A DNA stretch of 64,000 nucleotides from Amyelois transitella (lineage: Eukaryota > Arthropoda > Insecta > Lepidoptera > Pyralidae). The notes under the pieces are model-generated. The model did no database searches. It was not told where the DNA came from and worked only from the letters and a program-made list of their open reading frames with translations. A program made the position numbers and the translations under genes. Below, one piece after another: positions 1-11,054 of the stretch. The DNA lies in NCBI RefSeq assembly GCF_032362555.1, contig NC_083526.1, forward strand, positions 4,422,001-4,486,000, read 5' to 3'. Each line of letters opens with the position of its first letter. Positions within the stretch are counted from its first letter, which is position 1.

Positions 1-2600
1 GAAATTAATTTGACAATCTGTTTCAAAGTAAAGTCACACAAATATATGCCTAATATCGTTATATTAAACGGAAAATCGTTTGTTACAATCACATAAATAT
101 TATCGTGAATCACTATCACAATTCGAAATTAAATTTAATACTACCATAATAGAATTTAATCCTGTTCCATTTTAAATTAAATTAATGAATATTTATCTAA
201 ATGAAGAATAAGTTCTATTTATAACTTTCTCAAAGGTTGTCTAAGTTTTCACATTTCTGAGGAACTGTAAGATATTCACAATATTGCTTGGTTAGGCAAT
301 AGTTATCTGTCGATTCAACCAAGTTTCAATTCAGAAATAATGATTCAAAGTTTCATAGTGAAGACACGAGTAATTTATCTATAGCTTTGAGTTTGCAATT
401 TGATTTAATTTCGACGCAGAAGCAGAAATTTTATTGTATAAATCTGCTTATTGCTTTTTTTTTATTATTATTATTTATAGATTATACAATCAATCCACCA
501 AATATTAAGCGTCAATAAAACAAACAGCACTAAACTATACGGTAGAAGTGTAATAATTGGATTTCTAAATCACCATTGTTTACGGTGAAACCAAGAATTA
601 CATAAAAATAACGAAATAACGCACGCGCGCAATTCTGAGGACCATAGGCTACGCCGTAGCCAATGAACTGGATTCTGTAGCCGCTACGATGTCTGCTTTT
701 CATTGATTGTTATATTTGCCAGTCTTTATAAAAAATATGTATGTTTACATACGTAACGTATTAGCTTTATATTATCCTTCTTTAAATTGTATTTCTTTCA
801 CTTCCCGGTAGAGAGCACTCAGTGTTACATATAATGGAAATATATAATTTAAAACATATGGGGAAAAGCGCTAATGAACTTTATTAGTTATATAAATTGT
901 ATAAATTATATTATTGTAGGAAACAAACACTTGATATGTCCTAAGTATTAAAAAATATCTTAGGACATATCAAGTCATTCCAAGTGAATTTATAATTACG
1001 AGTAAATTAATAATGTAAATAAAATATTATGAATGTTAAGTAAATCTCGAAAATTAATTCGTTGTAAATTTTAATTGTAAAGTCATAAAGAATCTTTTAT
1101 TTTTATTTCCAATTTAACCATATTATAAGCACATAAAATTGAAATATTTAGATCTCACAAATACACTTCCTCATTACATCGTGTCATTATGCTGTAAATA
1201 TTGTAATTTTTAATGATAAAACATAAGTGAATGTAATTAAATATCCAATTGAGATTAGATACATATATGTTTTAATGACAACCTCTTGCTACAAAGATTA
1301 CTTCCTGATATTACATAAAGAGCGATCATTGAATAAAACGCTGGAAAACAATTTCTGCTCTTTGTTAAAAAGAGTCATCAGTCTCATTAATAAATTTCAA
1401 ATATTCGTTCTATATTGACTATGTACCCAAAAATAATTGAATTTTTAAACTGTAATAGGCAATAAAATAGTATTCCGTATAAATTCTATCATCTATTTCA
1501 TTGTTCTTCCTCCATTTCTGTAATATGATACCATTTCCTCTCGTTTATAATTCAGTCCTTTCTGCCGTCGTCGGATCACGTTCGCTAAAGGTCTACCGTT
1601 CTGACTTTGAAAACTATTATTTTATTACGTGCTCTTAGACTATTTCTACGTAGATGATTCTTTGTAAAAGAATTCAGTGTTTAACAATTCACGCTGTTCG
1701 CTAAAATGTATGGTTGTAAATGTTCTTTGATTCGCAATCTTAAGTAAATATAGAATTATCCCTTTATTGATTTATATATTTAATATGATATAGAATTTCT
1801 GTGTCCCAATTGAATTAAAACATTGGGTTAATAATTTGCCTAATTTTTCATTAATTTGCGAGCTCCTAAAGTTGGGTTTTCAATTAACAAATTACTATTT
1901 TAACTTCGTAGTTCCATTGTGTAACTACATACGAGTATGTATCATCCAGGATGTTAGTACTTCACAGATTTTAATTCTTCCCAAAAACAGTCCATGAACA
2001 TAAAAAAGGTTTATTCCTTGCTTGCTTTCACCTTCTTCCGAAATAATTAAATAGACTGTAAGTGACTTAAGTACGAGTATCTTAATGAAATGTCATAATT
2101 TACCACTTATATGAAATCATCATATCAATAAAATAGTCGAATTCTCAATTTATATCTAACTTAATTGTAAGTTTAACTTATCACAATTTAACTTTTAGGT
2201 ATTTAACAATAAGATATTGTAAATATCATATTATTGAAATTACTCAAAAAATGATTTAGTTTATGTATGAAGTTGATATAAAATTTGTTTAAAGAATATG
2301 TTACAATATTGCAATTAAAAAACACGTGGCTTACAAAGCCTCCAAAAGTGTCAAAGATTATTCAAAATGAACCGAAAATCAACTGTTTATTAATATTCTT
2401 CGACAGATCCTTGTCATAATTTATGCATTTAGTTACTATTTTGGTTTCAACCTCTTAGACTATATAAGGAAAAGCAATGTTAGTATCAGTAAATGTTGTA
2501 TATAGTATTTTCTATAAATCTTAATGTTTCATATATGGCTTCGTCTAACTAAAGAACATGACGCCAAAGCTGGTATTTGGTATATTTAAGAAATTTCTAG
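1..2600. other. AT-rich gene-free stretch
   Basis: No open reading frame with recognisable coding character was found. The sequence is strongly AT-rich apart from a slightly GC-richer patch near 620-700, which includes the short palindrome GGCTACGCCGTAGCC. A perfect 17-bp hairpin lies at 929-975 and is listed separately. It may be intergenic or part of a long intron of a gene outside the window; the sequence does not decide between these. Confidence 0.6.
929..975. repeat. perfect 17-bp inverted repeat (hairpin)
   Basis: The arms at 929-945 and 959-975 are exact reverse complements (ACTTGATATGTCCTAAG and its complement), separated by 13 AT-rich bases. No flanking duplication or transposon end is visible. 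It could fold as a short RNA hairpin or be the scar of a local template-switch mutation. Confidence 0.85.
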
Positions 2601-2613
2601 TCAAAAATAAACT

Positions 2614-2928
2614 ATGTTAAAATACTCTTTTGGTGTCTTATTTGAAACTCGTCTTCATAGTGTTTATCTCGACTGCGTGCTTACTGAGAAAGAACCTGGA
2701 TGCCGCATTTTCAAAGAAAATAAAATAGTAGGTACCGATGAGACCTGCACCTTAACCATAAAACGAGAGAACTATGGCGACATCTCAAAAGCAAATTACG
2801 AAAATGGCAAAAAGACACAGAGGAATCTAAACCAGCTTAAATCATATTTATTACTGTGGCCGTTAAGTCTTATCAAAACTTTTGGCTCTGTCTACCTTGT
2901 CATAAAGAAGAAGTGTAAGAATACATAG
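2614..2928 (+). other. unrecognised 104-codon ORF, possibly an Ig-like exon remnant fused to repeat A
   Basis: The first ~65 codons contain two cysteines in a context (YLDCVLTEKEPGC, then DETCTLTIKRENYGD) faintly like the B and F strand region of an arthropod immunoglobulin domain. The last ~25 codons derive from a degenerate family A retroposon (about 2855-2910). No convincing splice sites frame it. Most likely it is non-coding or a decayed exon. The Ig resemblance is a pattern impression, not an alignment. Confidence 0.15.
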
Positions 2929-3009
2929 ACTAATAAAACTGTGAAGAAACCCTGCGAATCTTGGTATCTACTAACCAAACGAAATACAATTGTCTATTTT
3001 ATTTTTATA

Positions 3010-3370
3010 GAATAAAGTCAGTTACACTCGCGGCGTGCCGTTTATATTACATTTTGCGAGTTCGGAAAAGGTTTACAGTGTCAAAGCGGCGGTTTAAAAG
3101 TTGTACCAGCTCGGATTTGAGTGCGCGCAATGCGATTATTGAAGTAAAGGGGAGTATTCTCATATATGTACATTTCGTATACTTTCCTCATACTTAGTTG
3201 ATATTGCAACTTCGTTCTTAAGCGGGGCTAGCATTGCACGCGCGACGCCTTTTTTATCGCGCGATTAACTATCGCCGTTACGCTTTTTATTATAACGTGC
3301 AACGGAACAGCAGGTAGTATATCGTGCGTGCCATGCTTGCACCGTTTTGTTTTTATCAACCCCGGCAGAG
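3010..3370. promoter_or_regulatory. GC-richer, CpG-containing island upstream of a candidate gene
   Basis: Against an AT-rich background this stretch has many CpG and GCGCG runs (for example GTGCGCGCAATGCG near 3121 and CACGCGCGACGCC near 3238), plus an initiator-like TCAGT near 3383. It lies 450-800 bp upstream of the candidate two-exon ORF at 3800. CpG-rich islands in insect DNA can mark promoters or old GC-rich repeats. A related string (TTTTTATCGCGCGA) recurs near 7317, which favours a repeat origin for part of it. Confidence 0.25.
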
Positions 3371-3799
3371 GATAGTCGGCATTCAGTATGTAACTAATAA
3401 TTAGTTACAGGAACTCTGTAAGTTCAGATTACGGTCTAAATACAACTTTATTTGTTGACGTCATGTAAAAAGAAACTTTACCAAACACCACATCTACATA
3501 AGAACATAATATAATATTATTATTGCTCCGATTTGCAGAACCTGATAGCACGCTTACATTAGTTGCTACTACGCTTACATTACTAGCTGTAAAAAGTAAA
3601 CAATTGGGAAACTTTTTACTTTAGTCGCCTCCTTAATAGGAGAAATTGTAGTACTCACTCCATCGGAACTACACTTACTACTATTTGCGACTCGATGCGA
3701 CTTGATCAATAACTTGACTCATTCTAAATACAAACTCCCACTAAATATTTACGATTTTTAAATATCTCGACGAAGTGAAAAAAACCGCAATAAAATGAA

Positions 3800-4249
3800 A
3801 TGAATGGTTTGAAAATAGAAGCCATACATCAACGAAAGTTTGGCAAAAACGACGAGCAACATTCATTCGGATGGAATCTGTCCAAAAAAGAATGCACAGA
3901 ATTTATTATTGGGTTCTTTTTCGTGAATAAAATTGCACGGCATGAAAAGACCAAACTTACAACTATTGTAAGTACTATGTTGATGTTAATTTTGATTTGA
4001 TTGATTTCAAGTGTTATTTTTATATATAATATTTTATATAATTATCTTTTACAGGCATTGTCTGTCTTCCTCGTCATTGTCATGTTACTAAATTTATTAA
4101 CAAGATACGAATATAGAATAACCGACGTTAGAGCATCGGTTCCGATTCAAGCGAATATAGGTCAGAACTTAACTCAGAAAAAGGGTCAAGAATTCCAACC
4201 CCCATATATCTCGTTTAAGAAAATTACCACTAGGCCTTTATTTGCTTGA
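3800..4249 (+). CDS. candidate two-exon gene, small single-pass membrane protein (unrecognised)
   Basis: Two open segments are separated by a well-formed short intron. Exon 1 is 3800-3967 (56 codons) and ends at ATT|GTAAGT. The intron is 3968-4054 and ends TCTTTTACAG. Exon 2 is 4055-4249. Both junctions are phase 0, so a 120-codon reading frame is kept. The predicted protein is basic and hydrophilic at the N-terminus. At the junction it has one hydrophobic segment (TTIALSVFLVIVMLLNLL) preceded by Arg-His-Glu-Lys-Thr-Lys, which would favour a type II orientation. A polar C-terminus with one N-glycosylation sequon (NLT) follows. I do not recognise a family. It could be a lineage-specific gene, the first exons of a Golgi type II enzyme, or chance. 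The nearby GC-rich island is a possible promoter. Confidence 0.28.
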
Positions 4250-5520
4250 AGTTCGAAAAAATTCTAATCAAAAAGAAATCTACTTTTGTCAAACTTTTTC
4301 GAAATTAGCATTTTAGGATATTCTTTAAAATATTCCGAAAGAAACGTTAATTATGCAAAAACCACGACATTTATAGCACAAACAAAACATCTTCCATTGA
4401 AAATCTTCGTCTCCGAAAGTAATATAAAAACGATCCCTCTTTCTGCGGACAATGAAATATTTTGTGAATGAACTCCAAAAACATGAAGCTTGGAATGGAA
4501 TGGAGTAACTTAAATAATAATGCTTCATGCCTTAGAAACTCAATCAAGGGAACGGCTATTTACGAGTACCTAACTTGTTTTTTTTTTTTTTGGGATGGGC
4601 TAATCTGTCATTAATTAAAACTTTGTCAGCCCCGTAAAAGATAAGGACGTGAATATATGCTACAAAAGTGATCGTTTGTTTTGAAATAATTTTAGACTTA
4701 AACTAGTTACTTGTTACTTTTAAACTAGTTTAATCGATGTGGTTTAACTATTACCCCCCCCCCCTCCCCCCCTCCCTATTTTTTTTCATTTTAATTTAAT
4801 AAAGTAGTTCAAAATCCTAATTACTTATTTTCGAACTTTGGCTGAAGTTTTTGTATCTTCGAAAAATGTCTGCAGTATATTTTGTGAAATACTCGTACAA
4901 ATATTTCGATATTCACATTGCACTCTATTCGGTTTTGTATTCGGTACTGACTTCCTCGGCGCGACCTAATAAAAACTGACTTTGTTGACGGTTAATAAAG
5001 AACATTGTACTATTTCAGACATGACATAATAAGATTTTTTAAATGAGAAATTATAATTAATCTAAACACCACCATCCCAGTAAAACGCTACATCATTCCA
5101 CATACTACGCATCAGTGCATACTTCTTTTTTTTAAATCATTAAAATTAAAATCACAAGTCTCTTCATTCAATCACGTTAACTTCGCGTACTCTTCAAAAC
5201 TACATAAATTAATAATGGAACCAATAGCAATTCAAACAACAACTGCCAAGCTAATGTACCTTTTGATTGTCCAAACTCTAAGACCAACGGCGCCGAGGGT
5301 TCTGCAAACAGGAGGCAGTCTCAGCTGTACAAGAACAGGCGGGGCATTCTGTAAACTGTGTGTTTGTTCGGGGACACCCATAGAACACATGAGTAAATAG
5401 CTCATACATATGAGACCCAGTTACTGTATAGAAATTAATTTAAAAAAAATATGAATGAACTAGTAACTAAACTAATCTCGGAACTCGCTCATCAAACATC
5501 TTACTTGATACCTATAAAAT
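4250..5520. other. intergenic, AT-rich with a poly-C/poly-pyrimidine tract
   Basis: No gene is supported here. Features are a T12 tract near 4580, a C-rich run at 4754-4777, and a short region at 5208-5400 where two overlapping frames are open. One of those frames (about 5208-5352) encodes an Asn/Ser-rich segment ending in NRRQSQLYKNRRGIL before a stop. No acceptor site clearly opens it, so it is not called as an exon. Confidence 0.5.
4754..4777 (+). repeat. poly-C tract with T interruptions
   Basis: A run of 11 C, then T, then 7 C, then TCCC, followed by a T-rich run. Uninterrupted C tracts are rare in this AT-rich window. The strand asymmetry could allow i-motif or triplex structures and also makes assembly length errors likely. 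Confidence 0.8.
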
Positions 5521-5722
5521 ACACATACATACATACATATGGTCACGTCTATATCCCTTGCGGGGTAGACAGAGCCAACAGTCTTGATAAGACTGAATGG
5601 CCACGTTCAGCTATTTGGCTTAATGATAGAATTGAGATTCAACTAGTGACAGGTTGCTAGCCAATCGCCTAAAAAAGAATCCCATGTTTGTAAGCCTATC
5701 CCTTAGTCGCCTTTTACGACAT
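5521..5722 (-). mobile_element. family A retroposon, 5'-incomplete
   Basis: Reading from the 3' tail inward: (CATA)n, then the conserved block TATGGTCACGTCTATATCCC, the stem-loop region around AGTCTTGATAAGACT, the ATTGAGATTCAA block, and the CCTTAGTCGCCTTTTACGACAT block. It lacks the 5' hairpin end seen in full-length copies at 9430 and 27693. The similarity to those copies is clear by eye. Confidence 0.8.
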
Positions 5723-5867
5723 CTTTTATATGTAAAATATATGAATACATGCGGAACAAACTACACACATTTTTAAATATTTAAAAACAATTTAAAACAC
5801 AGCATGCCTCATGTAAAAAAAAACACAAGTATTAAAAAATGTGATATAATTTTATAAGATAAAAAAT

Positions 5868-5935
5868 CTGACGAGCTTGCATGAAAAGAGTTATGAATGT
5901 GGGTGAAGTGTAATATATGCAGGGATAGTAAATAG
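5868..5935 (+). mobile_element. family B LINE fragment (ORF C-terminal codons)
   Basis: The string GAGCTTGCATGAAAAGAGTTATGAATGTGGGTGAAG matches the segment of family B that encodes CMKKLMNVDEAKEV-like residues, best seen on the minus strand at 34406-34606. It is degenerate and has no tail. Confidence 0.5.
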
Positions 5936-6041
5936 AAAGATTTGTCTTCGTCTATTCCTCCCGAAAAGTAACGATATTTTTTGTAGGGTACCTGTACTTA
6001 TGTGAAACACAAAAGGACAAAATTGTATTTGGTATTACTGA

Positions 6042-6191
6042 CATACATACATACATACATAAAATCACGCCTCTTTCCCGGAGGGGTAGGCAGAGACTAC
6101 CTCTTTCCACTTGCCACGATCTCTGCATACTTCTTTCGCTTCGTCCACATTCATAACTCTCTTCATACAAGCTCGGCGGTTTCGGGTACTG
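6042..6191 (-). mobile_element. family B LINE 3' end, 5'-truncated
   Basis: It begins with (CATA)n and continues through AAATCACGCCTCTTTCCCGG, the AGGCAGAGACTAC block, and TTCCACTTGCCACGATCTCTG, up to CATTCATAACTCTCTTCATACAAGCTCGGCGG. On the minus strand the coding sense reads MKRVMNVDEAKEVCRDRGKW..., the C-terminus of a non-LTR retrotransposon protein. The 3' tail is the ATGT microsatellite. Confidence 0.75.
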
Positions 6192-6664
6192 ACATATATT
6201 ACTGACATATATTACTAAACTGACTACCCCGTCAAGGATAAAGACGTGGTTATATATACATGTATGTTTGTATGACACACATTAACTGAGGGGAAAACAA
6301 AAAGTCTTACAAAAACTCTATCTGCATTAAGGCCACATTACGGCTGAAACTCTCCAAATTGGGTACTTAACCCGTTTATACTCGAAGGGTCCGATAGGTC
6401 CCGTTTGGATCATCGTGGGTTCTTGTCGTAACATTAACGATCACGGCGACCCTACACTACAGGTTAATAACTAGTACATTAACATCTTTTAGAGCGTCGA
6501 TGGTCGTAGGGTTAATGTGCCCGAATAAAAAGCGTGATGCAGGATTCAAACCTGTGATTTAATCCGAGATCATGGTATCAATGTCTTTTTTCCAGTTGTG
6601 TACATAAATATGACTGTTAACAGGTTTCCCTGCAATGGTCACGAAACTGTGATGGCATAGGAAT

Positions 6665-6872
6665 GGTGCTGTGTGGTTCCCGGCACCAAAAGAAAAAAGA
6701 ATAGGACTACTCCATCTCTTCCCCATGGATGACGTTAAAGGGTACTAAGGGAATGGCTTATAAACTTGGGATTCTTCTTTTAGGCGATGGGCTAATAACC
6801 TATTTATATATCAATTCTATCAATAAGCCATACACCTGAATGTGTGCTATCTGTTGGCTCTGTCTATCTGCA
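6665..6872 (+). mobile_element. family A retroposon, degenerate, tail lost
   Basis: It starts at the 5' hairpin motif GTGCTGTGTGGTTCCCGGCACC and runs through GGACTACTCCATCTCTTCCCC, TTGGGATTCTTCTTTTAGGCG and TGTTGGCTCTGTCTATCTG. The ATGT tail is missing and the centre is diverged. Just upstream, near 6540-6560, is a decayed tRNA-like box B string (GATTCAAACC). Confidence 0.65.
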
Positions 6873-6879
6873 ATTGTTA

Positions 6880-9417
6880 GCGCAATGATCGGTTTATATT
6901 GCCTTTGTCACAAATATAAAATATATATGTACATCCGAGCATAGCATCCTCAGTACAAAATTACCTTCTTTTTAAACACTAACCTAACACCTACGTACAA
7001 ACTAAAAATATTAAAATATTAAAAAGGAAGACTAAGTAAATTTTCAAACTAGATACTTCAAAGACCTTTTCACCACTTAATTCAATTGGTCTCTTACTAC
7101 AATCGCCTTGAAATATGCCTACCAAGAACCCTCAACATAATAATTAATGGATACAATGATGTAAGCTCGTCTGCCGTCTAGGTTCTACAAGTATTCCTCC
7201 ATTGCCAGTCCCGCCAACATCCATACCGCATTCTGGGCCAATCGTAGCGTTTGCCACAAATAAGAGATTAAAGCGATTTTGATCACCAATACCTGCCCCC
7301 TTAGCATGGCTCCGCGTTTTTATCGCGCGAAACACTATCGCTGTCTCGTTTTACGTCTGGTTTTTTTTTTACTACGCTTTTATTAGCTTGGGTTGTATGT
7401 ATGTATGTAGGTATGTATGTATGTATGTAACGGAATCTTTGAGCTTAATTTTTACTGGTTTCTAAACGTCTGATCAACTTTGAACTTTGCACACGTATTA
7501 AGGACCGATGACAATGCAATATTTTGATAAGAGTTTCTCATTATCCTTATTTAAACTCCCAGGATTAATAAATTCATTTTTAGATCCTTTGTAGGAGAGT
7601 AAAAGAGACAGAGCTAGCAATTTCCATACAAGAAACCGAGAAGTTCTGACGTATAATGAGTCCAAAAAAAATGTAGGTAATATATTTCCATATAATGTTA
7701 CATTTTACTTCATTTTCATAACTCTCTTGTCATAAATATATGCTAATAGAATGATTTTAATATTTACTACATCAGGCACCCCACGCTTTTTACTCAGATT
7801 TAAATTGTTTTGTTTATAAATTTAATAATTTTGTTATAATTTTAATCGGAGGTAATTGACTATAACTGATTGTTCGACTTGCTACTACTGTTTTATAATT
7901 CCTTTGTCATTTATTTTTATTTTCTATTTTTTAGTTTGATTATTTTTTGTTGATTTTGCCTGCTTTCTAATTCGTAGGAGTGATTTTTGGAAAAATTAAA
8001 CGTGGTTGAAAGACATTTTTTTCAAAACGCTTCGTTTCATTATAGTATGTTTTAGACATTGTATTGAATCAATGTGAGTTTATTTCTATATCATAATTAA
8101 AGTTTGTTGTTTTTTCACTAGAGTGCAACAAGTTCTAACCTTTTTTTTTTATTTCCCTGAAAGTTCAAGCTGGGCTTGGCTTGGCTCATTATTTTAAGTC
8201 GGAGAAAATCATTGATCTAACCATTGAAAATCTACTTTTGTACATCTTTTTCTGTATTACGAGTAATTAAAATCAAATAGGATGATAAATTTACGTAAAA
8301 CTTACCTATTGACATGTAAAAATGTTTTGGTTGTTACCGCTTATGTCTTGCACCATATCCCAGGAAGATTTCGCCTTTACGACAATTTTATTTCAGTCGT
8401 AAAGATATAAAAGCACAGCTCTCATTCACCCCCGAATTCAATGTCACTCCAACGTCACCTGAATTTATATGAGACATACCTTAATTTCATACTTTTTTCG
8501 GCAATAAACGTAGCATATTCACAAACGATTTATTACATAGTAGTTGCGAAATGTTATAAACATAAATATTTGCTTGAATAGACGAGCTTGGATGAAAAGA
8601 TTGATGGATGTGGATGAAAGAAAAGAAGTACCTATACACTGTAAGTAATGGAACTATTGTTGAAAATAAAAGGTGATAATAAACTTGTATTTTCTGTTTC
8701 AGTACTAACCTACTTCAAGCAATTTCCTCAAGAAATAAATAAACAAGCACATTTCAATTTTAATTGCGTTTCTTTTTACTTTAGTACTAGCAGTAAGAAG
8801 TTTTTCTTGCATGAATATGTTTTTCATCAATCTTATAGATACATACGAGTACGTTACAAGAGCGTATTCAACCGTCTGGGTTTTGGCAGAGTATAATAAA
8901 AATAACACTATTAGCCCCGCAGGTGAATCTCCAAAATGTCTTACTCAATGCTACGTTCGTACAAAGAAATAAAAATAAAACAAAGGAGGTTACCTACCTA
9001 GAGTACTTAATACTAAAATAAAGCAATTTTTTAAGTTCATGCAACGTTTTATAAGAAAGTAAGACAGGTGTCCCTCATTGGTGTTTTTTTTTTCTTTTTT
9101 CACTCCTTTGTCTCGACTGCCAGTTCAACTTTAAACTGTCTTTATTTTTATTTCATTTTCCTCAACTCGCAATGAATCTTAACTTTTGAAATGAACAATC
9201 TTAAACTGTCTGAACTACCTTTATTTCTCTGGAAAACTAAAGCCTTTGAAGGGAAACTTATTGTGACTGTAATTTTGATTAAGTGTCTATTACTATTTCT
9301 TTTCAAATACCATCATAAATTGAGTAGTAGTCGTTCGCTAGTAATGTGGTTTTACTATGTGGGGCCTTCTAGCACAAAATTATCTTGTAATACTTTAATT
9401 TAAAGAATTTAGTAAGT
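6880..9417. other. intergenic with a free (TATG)n microsatellite and minor repeat debris
   Basis: No gene is supported. A (TATG)n tract at about 7396-7430 is followed by AACGGAATCTTTGAGC and may be the 3' or 5' edge of another old retroposon. A small family B fragment (CTTGGATGAAAAGATTGATGGATG) occurs at about 8585-8610. Short open frames at 8648-8896 and 9191-9403 have no splice context or recognisable composition. Confidence 0.5.
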
Positions 9418-9429
9418 TATTATTTTTAT

Positions 9430-9704
9430 ACCGTGCCGTGCCGTGTGGTTCCCGGCACTATTACAAAAAAGAATAGGACCACTCCATCTCTTTCCCATGG
9501 ATGTCGTAAAAGGCGACTAAGGGATAGGCTTATTAACTTAGGATTCCTCTTTTAGGCGATGGGCTAGCAACCTGTCACTATTTGAATCTCGGTTCTATCA
9601 TTAAGCCAAATAGCTGAACGTGGCCATTCAGTCTTTTCAAGACTGTTGGCTCTGTCTACCCCACAAGGGATATAGACGTGATCATATGTATGTATGTATG
9701 TATG
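9430..9704 (+). mobile_element. family A retroposon, full-length with 12-bp target-site duplication
   Basis: The element runs from the 5' hairpin end (GTGCCGTGTGGTTCCCGGCAC) to a (TATG)n tail. It is flanked by an exact 12-bp duplication, TATTATTTTTAT, at 9418-9429 and 9705-9716. Internal landmarks, in order, are ATAGGACCACTCCATCTCTT, GATGTCGTAAAAGGCGACTA, GGGATTCCTCTTTTAGGCG, CCTGTCACTATTTGAATCTC, the stem-loop AGTCTTTTCAAGACT and GGGATATAGACGTGATCATA. Variable-length duplication plus a simple-repeat 3' tail points to target-primed reverse transcription. I see no clear tRNA-like A and B boxes in its 5' head, so the source RNA of the head is unknown. Confidence 0.9.
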
Positions 9705-9772
9705 TATTATTTTTATTTTCTAAAAGATTAATCATAGTTTTATTAACATGATAAGCGATAATGTAGGGGGAA

Positions 9773-9789
9773 GTCCCCCAGTGGCGGAC
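9773..9789 (-). repeat. 17-bp iterated motif, copy 1 (left end of pogo-type element)
   Basis: On the minus strand it reads GTCCGCCACTGGGGGAC. It directly adjoins the outermost GGGGGAA of the left terminus, a typical position for a transposase-binding site. Confidence 0.7.
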
Positions 9790-9966
9790 ACCTAAGGTTA
9801 TTTCAAAATAAAACATAAAATATTTAAGGAATGTTTATAAAATTATGACTTATATTAGATAACAAAGTTAGAAATCAAATTAATTTAACAAAAATGCAAC
9901 CTCTGCTAAAAAATAATTAATACTATCAAACAAACTTTGGTAACAAAAAACATAATTTTAAAAAGT

Positions 9967-9983
9967 GGCACCTAGTACCGGAC
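9967..9983 (-). repeat. 17-bp iterated motif, copy 2
   Basis: On the minus strand it reads GTCCGGTACTAGGTGCC, about 200 bp inside the left end, just beyond the last recognisable transposase codons. Confidence 0.75.
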
Positions 9984-9984
9984 G

Positions 9985-10562
9985 AATATTTGTGCACGCA
10001 ACTGACACCAGTTTCATCACAGTTATAAATTCTTGAGGGTGTGAATGTTGTACTGTTTCATCAGCTTTTCAAGGTTGTCATAGAAGAGATCCACTCGTGG
10101 TTTGTTAAATCCTACGGGGCGCATCATGCTTGTCGATTCCGGTGTTCTCAACGAAATGTCAGAATGCCTTTTCATGAAGTTTATTGAGACTTTAATTTTT
10201 TATTTATCAGCACTGCCTTTTTCTTTATTAAATCGATGAGGAATCTTCATGACTTCAGCTAAGTCGTATGCTAATTTTAGAAACTTCTTTTTCATGAGCG
10301 GCTTGCATCTATTCGATAAATCTTTAATGTGGTCCACCAAGACTTCTTCATACTCTGCTGAGAAGGTGTTAGTGAATCTACCTAACTTTGGTTTCATTGT
10401 TACTTCTTCTCGATTTAGGGCCTTTATTTAATGTATAGTGCTTTTAGGAATATTGTATCGCATTGCAGCTTGTCTTACGCTCAGTTCTTTTGACATAACC
10501 TTATCAATAGCAGTTTGTAAGCTCTGTAGATCCCAGGATCCTTTCTTTTTCTTCTCTTCCAT
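9985..10562 (-). pseudogene. truncated pogo/Tigger-like transposase with Pipsqueak HTH
   Basis: The frame opens with ATG at 10562-10560 and reads a lysine-rich start, then a Pipsqueak-type helix-turn-helix (SWDLQSLQTAIDKVM ... ELSVRQAAMRYNIPKSTIH). A connector follows (KLGRFTNTFSAEYEEVLVDH ... KLAYDLAEVMKIPHRFNKEK), then FMKRHSDISLRTPESTS and GFNKPRVDLFYDNLEKLM, and finally YNCDETGVSCVHK, holding the first catalytic Asp of the DDE_1 domain. It is broken by an in-frame stop (TAA) immediately after the HTH, a second stop after GSADK, and a frameshift just before the DETG motif. The rest of the DDE domain is absent. It is not expected to make active transposase. Confidence 0.85.
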
Positions 10563-10655
10563 TTTAACTATCTTCTTTCTTCTTTACTCTAAAACAGAAT
10601 TAAATAATTAGAATAAAATACGTAATTTCTTACAAGAAATATCAATATGTTTACT

Positions 10656-10697
10656 GTCCGGCACTAAGGGACGACTTAGTGTCCGGTGCTAAGGGAC
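10656..10697 (+). repeat. 17-bp iterated motif, copies 3 and 4 in tandem
   Basis: GTCCGGCACTAAGGGAC at 10656-10672 and GTCCGGTGCTAAGGGAC at 10681-10697 are 25 bp apart start to start. They lie just upstream of the transposase start on its own strand, where binding could also affect transcription. Confidence 0.85.
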
Positions 10698-11020
10698 ACA
10701 CATTTTCGTTCATTAGATGGTACCTACTAAAATTGTTTAAAAGATGTAATAATATTCTACCATTTTACGGATAACAATCGAGTACTGATTTTATCTTTGA
10801 ATACCACTCAAATGCAAATGCATAAATATACTAGAATTACTTACATTGATATTTAGGTGACGCCGTGATTTCGAGCCTAAAACAGCAAATGGTTACTCCT
10901 GCCGCGGCCGTGTGCGTCCCTGGCGAGGCACGGCGCGTGATCTTGTACCTGTATGCCCCAGCACCCCTTTCACTTGTATTTTGAATCGAACTGATTTGTA
11001 CTCGCTTGAATAGTACGAGT

Positions 11021-11054
11021 GTCCGGCGCTAGGTGCCGTCCGGCGTTACGGGAC
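11021..11054 (+). repeat. 17-bp iterated motif, copies 5 and 6 abutting at the right end
   Basis: GTCCGGCGCTAGGTGCC (11021-11037) and GTCCGGCGTTACGGGAC (11038-11054) are exactly adjacent, followed by TTCCCCC and the TA flank. Together with copy 1 they mirror the two ends of the element. Confidence 0.85.

Noticed and set aside
4150..4249. Bacterial secretion-protein fragment
   Set aside because: The end of the candidate protein (ITTRPLFA) superficially recalls a bacterial motif, but the match is too short and the locus has a eukaryotic intron.
7391..7430. CRISPR-like or regulatory short repeats
   Set aside because: It is a plain TATG microsatellite, the usual tail of local retroposons. The organism is eukaryotic and no repeat-spacer structure exists anywhere in the window.
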